42,378 nt of DNA from BQJD01 sp965652415. Its GTDB lineage: Bacteria; Pseudomonadota; Gammaproteobacteria; Arenicellales; CAJQKF01. Location of the stretch: positions 1 through 42,378 of the forward strand of contig CBFGVH010000013.1 of assembly GCA_965652415.1 (NCBI GenBank), read 5' to 3'. Of the stretch, positions 14,520-27,634 are shown one piece after another. A program made the translations under genes and the position numbers. The stretch's first letter is position 1, and each line of letters opens with the position of its first letter. The notes under the pieces were generated by a model. The model was not told the DNA's origin, made no database searches, and saw only the letters and a program-made list of their open reading frames with translations.

Positions 14520-17272
14520 AGCGGTTGCTCGATACCTGGCGCGACGTCAGCGCACGGCTGCAGCCTGCCGAAGACGTCCGCCGGGATCAGCTTTACCTGG
14601 TATTCAGCCAGAGCGCCGAGGGCCTGCGCCTGTCGCTGCTGGTGGCATGGATAGTGGCGCTGATGGCCTGGCCCCACGTGTCCGGGGTCGTCCTCGGCGG
14701 CTGGATCTCGTTGATGTCCGGCGTACTCGTCGCACGGTATTTTCTTACCCGCGCGTTCCGCGACGCCCACCACGAAACGGACGAACGATGGATCGCCCTG
14801 ATGGTGGCAAGCGTCGCGGTCACCGGGGTGGTGTGGGGCACGACCGGCCTGTTCATCGCCGATACGCCGCTGCACCTCGACATACTGATCATCGTCACGG
14901 TGGCGATGATGACCATCTCCGCGGTGTCCTACCTCGGCCAGTACCTGCCCGCCTACTTCACGTTCCTGGTGTGCTCCACGGTGCCGATGCTGGTGATCGT
15001 GTCGCCGAGCTTCGATCCCTACACCATCTACGCCGCGCTGATGTACCTGGTGTTCCTGTTCGCCGCGGCGACTACTTCATACCGCTTCAACCGGGTGATC
15101 ACCGAGCGCCTCAGGCTGCAGAACGAGACCTCGAAGCTGAACCGAAAGCTGGGCGAGAAGAACCGCGAACTCGTCAACGAACTCGAGCAGCGCAAGATCG
15201 CCGAGGCGGAGCGTGACCGCAACCGGCAGTACCTCGACGCCATCTTCGCCAACGCTCCGGTCTTGATGTTCCTGCGCGATCTCGACGGGCGCTACGTCAA
15301 GGTGAACCGCCACTTCGAGGAAACCTTCGGCGTGCGCGACGAGGACGTGCACGGCCGCGGGCCCACCGAGATTCATTCCCCCGAGATGGCTCGCCGCATC
15401 CAGGAACAGGACCGCGCCGTACTCACGAGCGGTCGTACCCACATCGACGAGGAACCGTTCCGCCGGCCCGGCAACGACGGGGAGCCGGGCACGCTGCTGA
15501 CGGTCAAGTTCCCGATCGCCTCCGGCGAGGGCACCGTCACTGGCCTCGGCGGCGTGCTGTTCGACATCACCCGCCAGAAGGCGACCGAGAACGAACTGCG
15601 CCTGAGCCGCGAGCGATTTCGCGACTTCGCCGAGATCGCGTCGGATTTCTACTGGGAGGTCGACGCGGCCATGAACCTCAGCTTCTCCTCGTCGCACGGT
15701 CCGGTGCTGAGCCGGATCCCGATGAGCGAACTCATCTCGACCCGCGGCGGCACGGTCGACGGCGGCCGCATTCCCGTCGACGCCGCCTGGCAGGAATACC
15801 TCGCCCGGCGCGACGCGCGCAAACCGTACGAGTTCGAAGCGTCTTTCATTCGCGCCGATTCGAGCGAAACCCGCATTCACATCAAGGCGACGCCGCTTCT
15901 CGACGATGAAGGCCGATTCGCCGGCTACCGCGGCGTGGCCCGCGACGTCACCACCGAGTACCGCCTCAAGCGGGACATCGCCTACCAGGCCAGCCACGAC
16001 CCTCTGACGGGCCTGACCAACCGGCGCCGGTTCCTCGAGCATGTTGCCGAGTTCGTCGCCGACACCAGGCTTTCCGGACGCCGGCACCTTCTGTTCTACC
16101 TCGATCTCGACCGCTTCAAGTTCGTCAACGACACCGCCGGTCACCCGGCGGGCGACGCCCTGCTGGTCGAGGTGGCGCGGACCATCGGCGCATGCCTCGG
16201 CAGAGAGGACATCTTCGGCCGGATCGGCGGTGACGAGTTCGGCGTGCTGGTGCACGACTGCCCGATCCAGCGCGGCGAGGAAATCGCCGCGGCCATCGTC
16301 GACAGCGTCTCGGACATGCGGTTCCAGTGGCAGGGGCGGCACTATTCCATCTCCACCTGCGTCGGGATCAGCGTGATCGATGCCGGTTCCGGCGACGCCA
16401 CCATCATCGTCGCCGATGCGGACCAGGCCCTGTATCGCGCCAAGGACCTCGGGGAAGGACGGGTGTTCGTCAGCGGACGCACGGGCCAAACCCCGCAGGC
16501 CGGCGTCAAGCCTAAGCGGCACACCGACTGGCTCGACGCCTTCGACCGCTCCCGTGTCCAGCTGTACGCGCAGCCCATCGTTCGGCTCGACGGGAAACAA
16601 TCGCCGGCAAAGTGGTACGAACTGCTGCTGCGCCTGGTCAACAGCGACGGCGTTCACGCGCCCGGGGCCTTCGTCCCCTATGCCGAGCGGGCAGGCATGA
16701 GCGCGCGGGTCGACCAGTGGGTCGTGGTGCGGGCATTCGAAGAGATCGCGGCGCTCGACGGCGCACCCGGCTGCCGGTTCTCCATCAACCTTTCCGCCGC
16801 GTCGCTCTGCGATCAGCGAGTCCAGTCGGCGATCATGGAACAGCTGCAAGTCGGCGCCGTGCAAACGGGGAACATCTGCTTCGAGGTCGCCGAGACCTCG
16901 GTCATCAGGAACTTCGACGTTGCCCGCGGGTTCATGGAGCGCCTGCGCGCCGAGGGGTGCCTGCTCGCCCTCGACGATTTCGGCACCGGGCTGTCGTCGT
17001 TCGCCCACCTGCGCCGGTTCCCGGTGGACTTCGTCAAGATCGACGGCGACTTCATCCGCGAACTCGACAGGGAGCCGTGCAACCCCGTGTTCATCGAGTC
17101 GATCTGCTCGGTGGCGTCGACTCTCGGGATAGAAACCATCGGCGAGTGCATCGAGTCAGCAGGGATCATCGAGCGGCTCGCGGCCATCGGCGTCTGCTAC
17201 GGCCAGGGTTTCGCCCTCGGTGAACCGGCGCCGTTGACGGCACTTGCGACCGGCCGGGCGGCGCTCAACTGA
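14516..17272 (+). CDS. Membrane PAS-GGDEF-EAL cyclic-di-GMP protein
   Basis: A 918-residue c-di-GMP signalling protein. Residues about 35-190 form several membrane helices and a short coiled coil follows (190-240). Two PAS domains come next (about 240-360 and 365-490). The diguanylate cyclase domain has an intact GGDEF (near 570) and no canonical RxxD inhibitory site. The phosphodiesterase domain (about 660-910) has ELL in place of EAL (near 702), with FSINLS, DDFGTG and VKIDGDF intact, so both activities remain possible. ATG 14516 overlaps the NRDE stop. The 3' end overlaps the end of convergent soeC by eight bases. The sensed signal is unknown. Confidence 0.92.
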   Translation: MKRLLDTWRDVSARLQPAEDVRRDQLYLVFSQSAEGLRLSLLVAWIVALMAWPHVSGVVLGGWISLMSGVLVARYFLTRAFRDAHHETDERWIALMVASVAVTGVVWGTTGLFIADTPLHLDILIIVTVAMMTISAVSYLGQYLPAYFTFLVCSTVPMLVIVSPSFDPYTIYAALMYLVFLFAAATTSYRFNRVITERLRLQNETSKLNRKLGEKNRELVNELEQRKIAEAERDRNRQYLDAIFANAPVLMFLRDLDGRYVKVNRHFEETFGVRDEDVHGRGPTEIHSPEMARRIQEQDRAVLTSGRTHIDEEPFRRPGNDGEPGTLLTVKFPIASGEGTVTGLGGVLFDITRQKATENELRLSRERFRDFAEIASDFYWEVDAAMNLSFSSSHGPVLSRIPMSELISTRGGTVDGGRIPVDAAWQEYLARRDARKPYEFEASFIRADSSETRIHIKATPLLDDEGRFAGYRGVARDVTTEYRLKRDIAYQASHDPLTGLTNRRRFLEHVAEFVADTRLSGRRHLLFYLDLDRFKFVNDTAGHPAGDALLVEVARTIGACLGREDIFGRIGGDEFGVLVHDCPIQRGEEIAAAIVDSVSDMRFQWQGRHYSISTCVGISVIDAGSGDATIIVADADQALYRAKDLGEGRVFVSGRTGQTPQAGVKPKRHTDWLDAFDRSRVQLYAQPIVRLDGKQSPAKWYELLLRLVNSDGVHAPGAFVPYAERAGMSARVDQWVVVRAFEEIAALDGAPGCRFSINLSAASLCDQRVQSAIMEQLQVGAVQTGNICFEVAETSVIRNFDVARGFMERLRAEGCLLALDDFGTGLSSFAHLRRFPVDFVKIDGDFIRELDREPCNPVFIESICSVASTLGIETIGECIESAGIIERLAAIGVCYGQGFALGEPAPLTALATGRAALN

Positions 17273-18215
17273 CGCGCTGGTAATACAGGTTCTGGGGGTG
17301 ATTCGCCTGGGCGAAAAAGTACCAGCGCTCGGCGACGAGGCCCGCGTACTGCACCACGAAGGCCGCCAGCATCGCCGGCGCCGACGTGAGCGCCAGGCCG
17401 GCGAGCAGCAGCACGAGGGGCGCGGGAAAGATCAGCGCCAGGAACACCCCGCGCACCGCGCGAAGCATCGCGTCGCGCGCGCCGTGGAAGAACTCGCGGG
17501 TGTTGAACGAACCGGCGCTGGCGCCTTCGGAAAGCTGGCGGATACGTTCGTGGCGCACGCCTATCGCCGTCTGTAACGTGGATACCGGCGCGAGGCCGGC
17601 ATTGCGCACCAGCGACGCGATGCGTCCGATGAAGGCGGCGAAGCCGAGCACGATCGCCGACGCGGCAAGCAGACCCACGAGATGAGTCGCCGTCCCGAAG
17701 GCGGCCAGCGCGGCTGCCAGGGTGAACCCGGACGCCGAGCCGAGCAGCGTGTAGTTGACCACCGTCAGCGGCGTGGCCCATTCCCTGATGAACCGGACGC
17801 AGGCGTAGATCATCGCGGTGGAGACGAACAATGCGAGCGCCGCAACCGCCCCGGCCGCGGCGATGGCGAGCCTGGCCCCTTCCGTGCCCCACGACCAGTG
17901 ATGCACCGCGGCGTGCAGGGCCACCAGGGCCATCAGGACCGGCAGCACGATGACCTCCCGCGACAGCCACGAGGTGCGCCACATGGCCGCGGTACGCCAG
18001 GCCCGCTCAGGATGTCCGAGATGAAAGAACGACGCCACCAGGCCCGCACCCAGCAGCAACAGCGACAACACCGACCCGGACACGAAGAAAGCCTGCCCGG
18101 GCGGAGCGAGAGCGCCGGCGCCGGCCAGGGCCTGGACCACGCAGACGGCGAGGAACAGCCCCTGGCCCGCGCCCGCCAGGGTGGTGAACAGCACGACCGA
18201 GAACGCCGGGTGCAT
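17265..18215 (-). CDS. soeC: Sulfite dehydrogenase (quinone) membrane anchor SoeC-like
   Basis: A 316-residue hydrophobic subunit of the DmsC/NrfD-type anchor family with about eight membrane helices. Examples are the starting helix (FSVVLFTTLAGAGQGLFLAV) and a last helix ending VVQYAGLVAERWYFFAQ. It would pass electrons from the iron-sulfur subunit to the quinone pool. The motif SFFHLGHPERAWRTAAMWRTSWLSRE, near residues 60-85, is typical of the DmsC branch. Its start lies 9 bp after the soeB stop. The SoeC rather than DmsC name rests on the company it keeps (a 970-residue Tat-less SoeA and a 242-residue SoeB). Confidence 0.8.
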   Translation of the reverse strand: MHPAFSVVLFTTLAGAGQGLFLAVCVVQALAGAGALAPPGQAFFVSGSVLSLLLLGAGLVASFFHLGHPERAWRTAAMWRTSWLSREVIVLPVLMALVALHAAVHHWSWGTEGARLAIAAAGAVAALALFVSTAMIYACVRFIREWATPLTVVNYTLLGSASGFTLAAALAAFGTATHLVGLLAASAIVLGFAAFIGRIASLVRNAGLAPVSTLQTAIGVRHERIRQLSEGASAGSFNTREFFHGARDAMLRAVRGVFLALIFPAPLVLLLAGLALTSAPAMLAAFVVQYAGLVAERWYFFAQANHPQNLYYQRVS

Positions 18216-18223
18216 GACCGTGC

Positions 18224-18952
18224 CTACCAGCTGGTGACGTCGTCGAGGGTCTGCTCGCGCACCGGGCCCTGGGGCTGGCGCTCCTTGCGCAGGGGATTGT
18301 CGGCGCGCACCAGTTCGTCCTCGTGGATGGTCACGCGGGTGCGCCGACGCGGCAGGTAGTGGTTGGCCGGCCGCGTGCCCCACTCGGGCATCAACGCGTA
18401 TCCGCCCTGTTCGCGGATGGCGAGGGATACCTCGGACCGCGAATCGTGGACGTCGCCAAACAGCCGTGCCCCGGTCGGACAGGCGATGACACACGCCGGG
18501 CGGCGCTCAGCCTCGGGAATCGACTCATCGTAGATGCGGTCCACGCACAGGGTGCATTTCTTCATCACCTTCTGGTGCTCGTCCAGCTCGCGGGCGCCGT
18601 AGGGGCAGGCCCACGAGCAGTACTTGCAGCCGATGCACTTGTCGTAGTCGACCAGCACGATGCCGTCCTCGGGCCGCTTGTAGCTGGCGCCGGTGGGACA
18701 GACCGGTACGCACGGCGGATCCTCGCAGTGCAGGCAGGACTTGGGGAAGTGCACGGTCTCGGTGTTCGGATACTCGCCGACTTCGAAGGTCTGCACGCGG
18801 TTGAAGAAGGTGCCGGTGGGATCACGCTGGTAGGGATTGTCGTCGGACAGGTAGCCGGCGATGCCGGATGTGTTCCACTCCTTGCAGCTCGTCACGCAGG
18901 CATGGCAGCCGACGCACACGTTGAGATCGATGACGAGGGCGAGCTGGGTCAC
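18224..18952 (-). CDS. soeB: Sulfite dehydrogenase iron-sulfur subunit SoeB-like
   Basis: A 242-residue electron-transfer subunit with sixteen cysteines arranged for four [4Fe-4S] clusters. The groups are CVGCHACVTSC near residue 13, CLHCEDPPCVPVCPTGA, CIGCKYCSWACPYGA, and CTLC with CVIACPTGA. It would carry electrons from the molybdenum subunit to SoeC. GTG 18952 overlaps the soeA stop (GTGA). No Tat or Sec signal is present, agreeing with a cytoplasmic complex. DmsB, PsrB and SoeB share this fold; the Soe assignment follows the large subunit. Confidence 0.85.
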   Translation of the reverse strand: MTQLALVIDLNVCVGCHACVTSCKEWNTSGIAGYLSDDNPYQRDPTGTFFNRVQTFEVGEYPNTETVHFPKSCLHCEDPPCVPVCPTGASYKRPEDGIVLVDYDKCIGCKYCSWACPYGARELDEHQKVMKKCTLCVDRIYDESIPEAERRPACVIACPTGARLFGDVHDSRSEVSLAIREQGGYALMPEWGTRPANHYLPRRRTRVTIHEDELVRADNPLRKERQPQGPVREQTLDDVTSW

Positions 18953-21861
18953 GGCCTGCCTCCGCGCCCGGCGACCCAGGCGAGCCAGCGTGGGACCTCG
19001 CGCACCTGGCCGGGCACCGGGCCGAGCGGCGCGAAGGCCGGCGCGGTCGCCTGCTCCTCGTCCTCGGCCGCCTTGTACACTCGCACTCGCACGTCGTACC
19101 AGCCGGCCTGGCCGGTCACGGGGTCGGAGTTGGACACCATGGCACCGTCGATGGCGAGCTCCTCGGTGATGACGTGATTGAGCAGGAATCCCTTGCGCGA
19201 CTCGTCCGCGTCGTTCGCCAGCGCCCAGGCGCCGGGCGCCTTGCCGATGGCGTTCCACGTCCACACGGTGCCGGGCTCTACCGCCTCGGAGAATCGGCAC
19301 ATGCAGCGCACCTTGCCCCACGGGCTTTCCACCCAGATCCAGTCGCCGTCATCGAAGCCGTGCTGCCTGCCGACGGCGGGGCTGACGAACAGGTAGTTGT
19401 GGCTGTGGATCTGCCTGAGCCAGGCGTTCTGCGAGTCCCAGGAGTGATACATGGCCATCGGCCGCTGGGTGACGGCCGCCAGCGGGTAGCGCCCCTTGTC
19501 GACGGCCTGGGCCTCGAGCGGCTCGTAGTAGAACGGCAGCGGGTCGAAGAACTCGTCGACGCGCGCGCGCAGATGATCCGGCGGCTGCCGGGTGTCGCCC
19601 TTGCCGCGGGCGGCGAGGCGGAACTTCTGCAGCACTTCGGAGTACACGTGCACCAGGATCGGTTCGGCGTAGCGGATCAGGCGGTGGCGCTGCGCCCACT
19701 CGAGGTAGCCGCGGTTGAAGTTTCGCAGGTACTGGAACGAGCGCGGCAGCTTGTAGTGGAACACGCAGTTGTTGCGCGCATACATCTGCCACTGCGCGGG
19801 ATTGGGTTCGCCGGCCATGAACTTCTCGCCGCCCTTGCCGCGCCAGCCGGCGAGAAAGCCGATGCCGGAGCCGGGCTCGGTTTCGTAGTTGATGATGAAG
19901 TCCGGGTAGTCCTTGTAGCGCCGTGCACCCTTGTCGTCGACGAAGGCCGGAAGCTTCAGCCGCGACGCAAGCTCGATCAGCACCTCCTGGAACGGCCTGC
20001 ACTCGCCGGTGGGCGGCAGCACCGGGATGCGCACGGCGTCCACCGGGCCGTCGAACTCGGAGATCGGCCGGTCGAGCATGGACATGACGTCGTGGCGCTC
20101 GAGGTACGTGGTGTCGGGCAGGACGAGGTCGGCGTAGGCCACCATCTCCGACTGGAAGGCGTCGCACACCACGATGAAGGGGATCTTGAACTCGCCGTCC
20201 TCGTCGCGCTCGTTGAGCATGGCGCGGACCTGCTCCGTGTTCATGGTGGAGTTCCACGCCATGTTCGCCATGAAGATCATCAGCGTGTCGATGCGATACG
20301 GATCGCCCCTGACCGCGTTGGTGATGACGTTGTGCATCATACCGTGCACCGACAGCGGGTACTCCCAGGAGAAGGCCTTGTCGATGCGCACGGCAGCGCC
20401 GTTCTCGTCCACGAACAGGTCGTCCGGGTCCGCCGGCCAGCCGAGCGGCATGCCCTCCAGCGGCCGGTTCGGCCTGACCGCCTCGGGCACCCGCGGCGGC
20501 TTGGCGCACGGCGGAATCGGGCGCGGAAACGGCGCCTTGTGGCGAAAGCCGCCGGGACGGTCGATGGTGCCGAGCACCGTCATCAGGATCGACAGCGCGC
20601 GGATGGTGTGAAATCCATTGGAATGCGCCGCCAGCCCGCGCATGGCGTGAAACGCCACCGGGTTGCCGGTGACGTGGTCGTGCTCCTCGCCCCACACGTC
20701 GGTCCAGGCGATGGGCAGCTCGATCTTCTGGTCGCGCGCCGTCACGCCCATCTCGTGAGCGAGGCGGCGAATTCGCTCGGCGGATATTCCGGTGATGCCG
20801 GCGGCCCATTCGGGCGTGTAATCGGCCAGCCGGTCAACCAGGAGCTGAAACGCCGTTTTCACCAGCGTGCCGTCGGCCAGCCGATATTCGCCAAGCAGGC
20901 GCGGGTCGGCGCCCTTCGTGTGGGTGACCACCTCGCGGTTGCTCAACCGGTCCCACCACAGCTTGTCCTGGGGGTCGAAGCAGCCTTCCTCTCCGGGCAC
21001 CTCGGTGCGCACGAACATGCCGTGCTCGTCGCTCGCCTCGTCGAGGTTCACCAGCTGCGGCGCGTTGGTGTAGCGCACCAGGAAGTCGCGATCGAACAGG
21101 CCCTTGTCGATCAGCTCGCGGGTCAGCGCCAGCAGCAGCGCACCGTCCGTGCCGGGGCGGATCGGCACCCACTCGTCGGCGATGGCCGAGTAGCCCGTGC
21201 GCACCGGGTTGATGGAGATGAAGCGGCCGCCGGCGCGCTTGAACTTCGAGATGGCGATCTTCAGCGGATTGGAATGATGGTCCTCGGCGGTGCCGATCAT
21301 GATGAACAGCCGCGCGCGATCGAGGTCGGGTCCGCCGAACTCCCAGAACGAGCCGCCGATGGTATAGATCATGCCGGCAGCCATGTTCACCGAGCAGAAG
21401 CCGCCGTGGGCGGCGTAGTTGGGAGTGCCGAACTGCTTTGCGAACAACCCGGTCAACGCCTGCATCTGGTCACGGCCGGTGAACAGGGCGAACTTCTTCG
21501 GATCGGTTGCGCGGATATGGGAGAGCCGCTCCTCGAGCAGGGCGTAGGCCTCGTCCCAGCTGATCGGCTCGAACTCGTTGGCTCCGCGCGCGGCGCCCGC
21601 GCGGCGTCTCAACGGCCGGGTCAGGCGCGCCGGCGAGTACTGCTTCATGATGCCCGACGCGCCCTTGGCACAGATCACGCCCTGGTTGAGCGGATGGTCG
21701 GGATTGCCCTCGATGTAGCGCACCTCGCCGTCGCGAAGGTGCACCCGGATCCCGCAGCGGCAGGCGCACATGTAGCAGGTGGTGTTGCGCGTCTCGCTGG
21801 CGCGCGAGCGAGGAGGATCAACGGTATGGGGCATCGGCGGGACCGGCGGTGAGTCGGCCAC
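18949..21861 (-). CDS. soeA: Sulfite dehydrogenase (quinone) molybdopterin subunit SoeA-like
   Basis: A 970-residue bis-MGD oxidoreductase. It starts with a [4Fe-4S] motif, CYMCACRCG (Cys29, 32, 36) plus Cys64 in GVICAKG. AHGGFCSVNMAAG follows, in which Cys156 is the likely Mo ligand, then the usual dinucleotide-binding domain ending in GQAGWYDVRVRVYK. There is no twin-arginine signal, so the enzyme faces the cytoplasm. Length, N-terminal CYMCACRCGIRV and gene order A-B-C match SoeABC of purple sulfur bacteria, which oxidises cytoplasmic sulfite to sulfate. A polysulfide or thiosulfate reductase relative is the alternative. GTG 21861 was taken; ATG 21834 is also possible and neither has a clear SD. 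It sits 91 bp downstream of glpU. Confidence 0.8.
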   Translation of the reverse strand: MADSPPVPPMPHTVDPPRSRASETRNTTCYMCACRCGIRVHLRDGEVRYIEGNPDHPLNQGVICAKGASGIMKQYSPARLTRPLRRRAGAARGANEFEPISWDEAYALLEERLSHIRATDPKKFALFTGRDQMQALTGLFAKQFGTPNYAAHGGFCSVNMAAGMIYTIGGSFWEFGGPDLDRARLFIMIGTAEDHHSNPLKIAISKFKRAGGRFISINPVRTGYSAIADEWVPIRPGTDGALLLALTRELIDKGLFDRDFLVRYTNAPQLVNLDEASDEHGMFVRTEVPGEEGCFDPQDKLWWDRLSNREVVTHTKGADPRLLGEYRLADGTLVKTAFQLLVDRLADYTPEWAAGITGISAERIRRLAHEMGVTARDQKIELPIAWTDVWGEEHDHVTGNPVAFHAMRGLAAHSNGFHTIRALSILMTVLGTIDRPGGFRHKAPFPRPIPPCAKPPRVPEAVRPNRPLEGMPLGWPADPDDLFVDENGAAVRIDKAFSWEYPLSVHGMMHNVITNAVRGDPYRIDTLMIFMANMAWNSTMNTEQVRAMLNERDEDGEFKIPFIVVCDAFQSEMVAYADLVLPDTTYLERHDVMSMLDRPISEFDGPVDAVRIPVLPPTGECRPFQEVLIELASRLKLPAFVDDKGARRYKDYPDFIINYETEPGSGIGFLAGWRGKGGEKFMAGEPNPAQWQMYARNNCVFHYKLPRSFQYLRNFNRGYLEWAQRHRLIRYAEPILVHVYSEVLQKFRLAARGKGDTRQPPDHLRARVDEFFDPLPFYYEPLEAQAVDKGRYPLAAVTQRPMAMYHSWDSQNAWLRQIHSHNYLFVSPAVGRQHGFDDGDWIWVESPWGKVRCMCRFSEAVEPGTVWTWNAIGKAPGAWALANDADESRKGFLLNHVITEELAIDGAMVSNSDPVTGQAGWYDVRVRVYKAAEDEEQATAPAFAPLGPVPGQVREVPRWLAWVAGRGGRP

Positions 21862-21952
21862 TACGGTACGGTGCCGGGTGCCGGGGGGGCAAATCAGGAT
21901 TGTTTATCCGGACCTTACCTGCACTATGCCCTGCCGGCCGAACGACGCCGTC

Positions 21953-22231
21953 CTACACGAAGCGGAACACGAACACCGCCCATGCGAGCGCGACGGCCAG
22001 GGCGCCCCACAACGGCACACCGAACAATGCCAGCCACAGCAGGAAGATGAATGCCGAACCGAGCAGCGAAATGAACAGCCGGTCGCCGCGCGTGGTATCC
22101 AGGCCGAACACGCCGCGCCGCGGGGCGCCACCCTGCGAGACGCGCTCCCACAGCGTCATCGCCACCAGGCAAAGGGCAATGAAGGCGAAAAACGCCGCGG
22201 TGGGCCAGGTCCACGCCATCCACGATAACAT
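21953..22231 (-). CDS. glpU: GlpU-like small membrane protein (DUF2160)
   Basis: A 92-residue integral membrane protein with helices at about residues 5-27 (MAWTWPTAAFFAFIALCLVAMTL, shown in two parts by the sequence) and 55-90. The middle segment GVFGLDTTRGDRLFISLLGSAF is typical of DUF2160. In the Rhizobium leguminosarum glycerol operon a protein of this kind, GlpU, is encoded with the transporter; its function is not established. It is the last gene of the glp operon here and starts 11 bp after the glpQ stop. Confidence 0.8.
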   Translation of the reverse strand: MLSWMAWTWPTAAFFAFIALCLVAMTLWERVSQGGAPRRGVFGLDTTRGDRLFISLLGSAFIFLLWLALFGVPLWGALAVALAWAVFVFRFV

Positions 22232-22242
22232 CGCTTGCTCCT

Positions 22243-26061
<3,819 letters not shown>

Positions 26062-26068
26062 GGCAACA

Positions 26069-27634
26069 TCACCGGGGCGTGCCCGACGCCGCGACCGCGC
26101 CGCCCGGCGCGCGTCCGGCCAGCCAGCGATCCAGGGCGTCGACGTCGATGCGCGAGGCCTCGAGACCGAGCTTGGTGCGGCGCCACAGGATGTCCTCGCT
26201 GGTGCGCGCCCATTCGCGCTCGACCAGCCAGCGCACCTCGGCCTCGTACAGTCCCGCGCCGAAGTGATGACCGAGGTCGGCAAGGGTGTCGGCGCCGTCG
26301 ACGAGTCGATGAACGTCGAGCCCGTAGCGCCGGAACAGGGACTTCACGAGCGGTCGCGGCAGGAAAGGAAAGGTCCGAGCACATTCCTCGAGCCGCGCCT
26401 CGCGTTCGGCCGGATCGAAGTCTCCGCCCGGCAGGGCGGCTCGCGCCGTCCACGGCTTCGGCACCGGGCCGGCGAGGGACGCGACGCGCTCCAGCACCGC
26501 CTCCGCCAGGCGCCGGTACGTGGTGAGCTTGCCGCCGAACACGTTGACGATGCCGGCCCCGTCTCGCGTCTTCGCGTGCTTGAGCACGTAGTCCCGGGTC
26601 GCCTCCTGGGCCTTGCCAACGCCGTCGTCGTACAGCGGGCGAACACCGGCGAAACCTCCGACGACGTCCGCGGGACTCACCCGATGCTGGAAATAGTCGG
26701 CCACGCACGCCAGCAGGTAGTCGCGCTCTTCGTCGCTCGGGGCGACGACAGCCGGGTCGCCGTCGTAGTCGACGTCGGTGGTGCCGATGAGGACGTAGTC
26801 GTCCTCGAAGGGCAGCACGAACACGATGCGCCGGTCATGGTTCTGCAGGATGTAGGCGCGGTCGTGGCCGAACCACTTGCGCACGATCAGGTGACTGCCC
26901 TTGACCTTGCGGGTGCCGGTAGTGCCGTGATCGACCAGTTCGGCATGCACGTTCGACGACAGGAAGTCGGACACCCATGGGCCCGTGGCGTTGACGAGGA
27001 CCCGCGCCGCGAACATCTCCTCGTTGCCGGTTTCGAGGTCGCGAGTGACGATTCGCCACGCGCCGTTGGCGCTGTCGGCAGAGGTGCAGCGAGTCCGGGT
27101 GAGAATGCGCGCCCCGCGGTCGGCCGCATCGCGTGCGTTGAGCACCACCAGCCGGGCGTCGTCGACCCAGCAGTCGGAATACTCGAATGCCTTGTCGAAT
27201 CCGCTCTTGAGCAACCGTCCGGTCTCGCTGGCCGCGAAGTCGCGAATGGGGCGGCTCGGCGGAAAGGCGCGCCCGCCGAGATGATCGTAAAGGAACAGCC
27301 CGGCGCGGATCATCCACATCGGCCGCATCTCGGGATTGTGCGGAAACACGAAGCGCATCGGCCGCGAGATGTGCGGAGCGATCCCGAGCAGCACGTCGCG
27401 CTCCTTGAGCGCCTCCCTGACCAGGCGGAACTCGTAGTGCTCGAGATAGCGGATGCCGCCGTGGATCAGCTTGCTGCTGGCCGACGAGGTCGCCGAGGCC
27501 AGGTCGCCCTGCTCCACGAGGAGCACGGACAGTGCGCGGCCGGCCGCGTCGCGGGCGACGCCGCAGCCGTTGATGCCGCCGCCGATGACGGCGATGTCGA
27601 ACACCGCGGCGGAATCGTCGACAACAGCGTTCAT
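26069..27634 (-). CDS. glpD: Glycerol-3-phosphate dehydrogenase, aerobic
   Basis: FAD enzyme on the inner face of the membrane that oxidises glycerol-3-phosphate to dihydroxyacetone phosphate and reduces quinone. The 521-residue length is standard. The FAD-binding sequence DIAVIGGGINGCGVARDAAG is near residues 13-32. Family marks are SSKLIHGGIRYLEHYEFRLV, LVNATGPWVSDF and GGFAGVRPL, followed by the GGKLTTYR loop. ATG 27634 overlaps the glpR stop in ATGA; the in-frame ATG 27646 lies inside glpR. In this operon it receives its substrate from GlpK. Confidence 0.96.
   Translation of the reverse strand: MNAVVDDSAAVFDIAVIGGGINGCGVARDAAGRALSVLLVEQGDLASATSSASSKLIHGGIRYLEHYEFRLVREALKERDVLLGIAPHISRPMRFVFPHNPEMRPMWMIRAGLFLYDHLGGRAFPPSRPIRDFAASETGRLLKSGFDKAFEYSDCWVDDARLVVLNARDAADRGARILTRTRCTSADSANGAWRIVTRDLETGNEEMFAARVLVNATGPWVSDFLSSNVHAELVDHGTTGTRKVKGSHLIVRKWFGHDRAYILQNHDRRIVFVLPFEDDYVLIGTTDVDYDGDPAVVAPSDEERDYLLACVADYFQHRVSPADVVGGFAGVRPLYDDGVGKAQEATRDYVLKHAKTRDGAGIVNVFGGKLTTYRRLAEAVLERVASLAGPVPKPWTARAALPGGDFDPAEREARLEECARTFPFLPRPLVKSLFRRYGLDVHRLVDGADTLADLGHHFGAGLYEAEVRWLVEREWARTSEDILWRRTKLGLEASRIDVDALDRWLAGRAPGGAVAASGTPR

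Noticed and set aside
19174..21852. Open frame of 892 codons on the plus strand opposite soeA
   Set aside because: It is the antisense shadow of a GC-rich, strongly conserved molybdopterin gene; the translation has no recognisable domain and is rich in Arg/Val/His/Gly as expected from GC-rich antisense.
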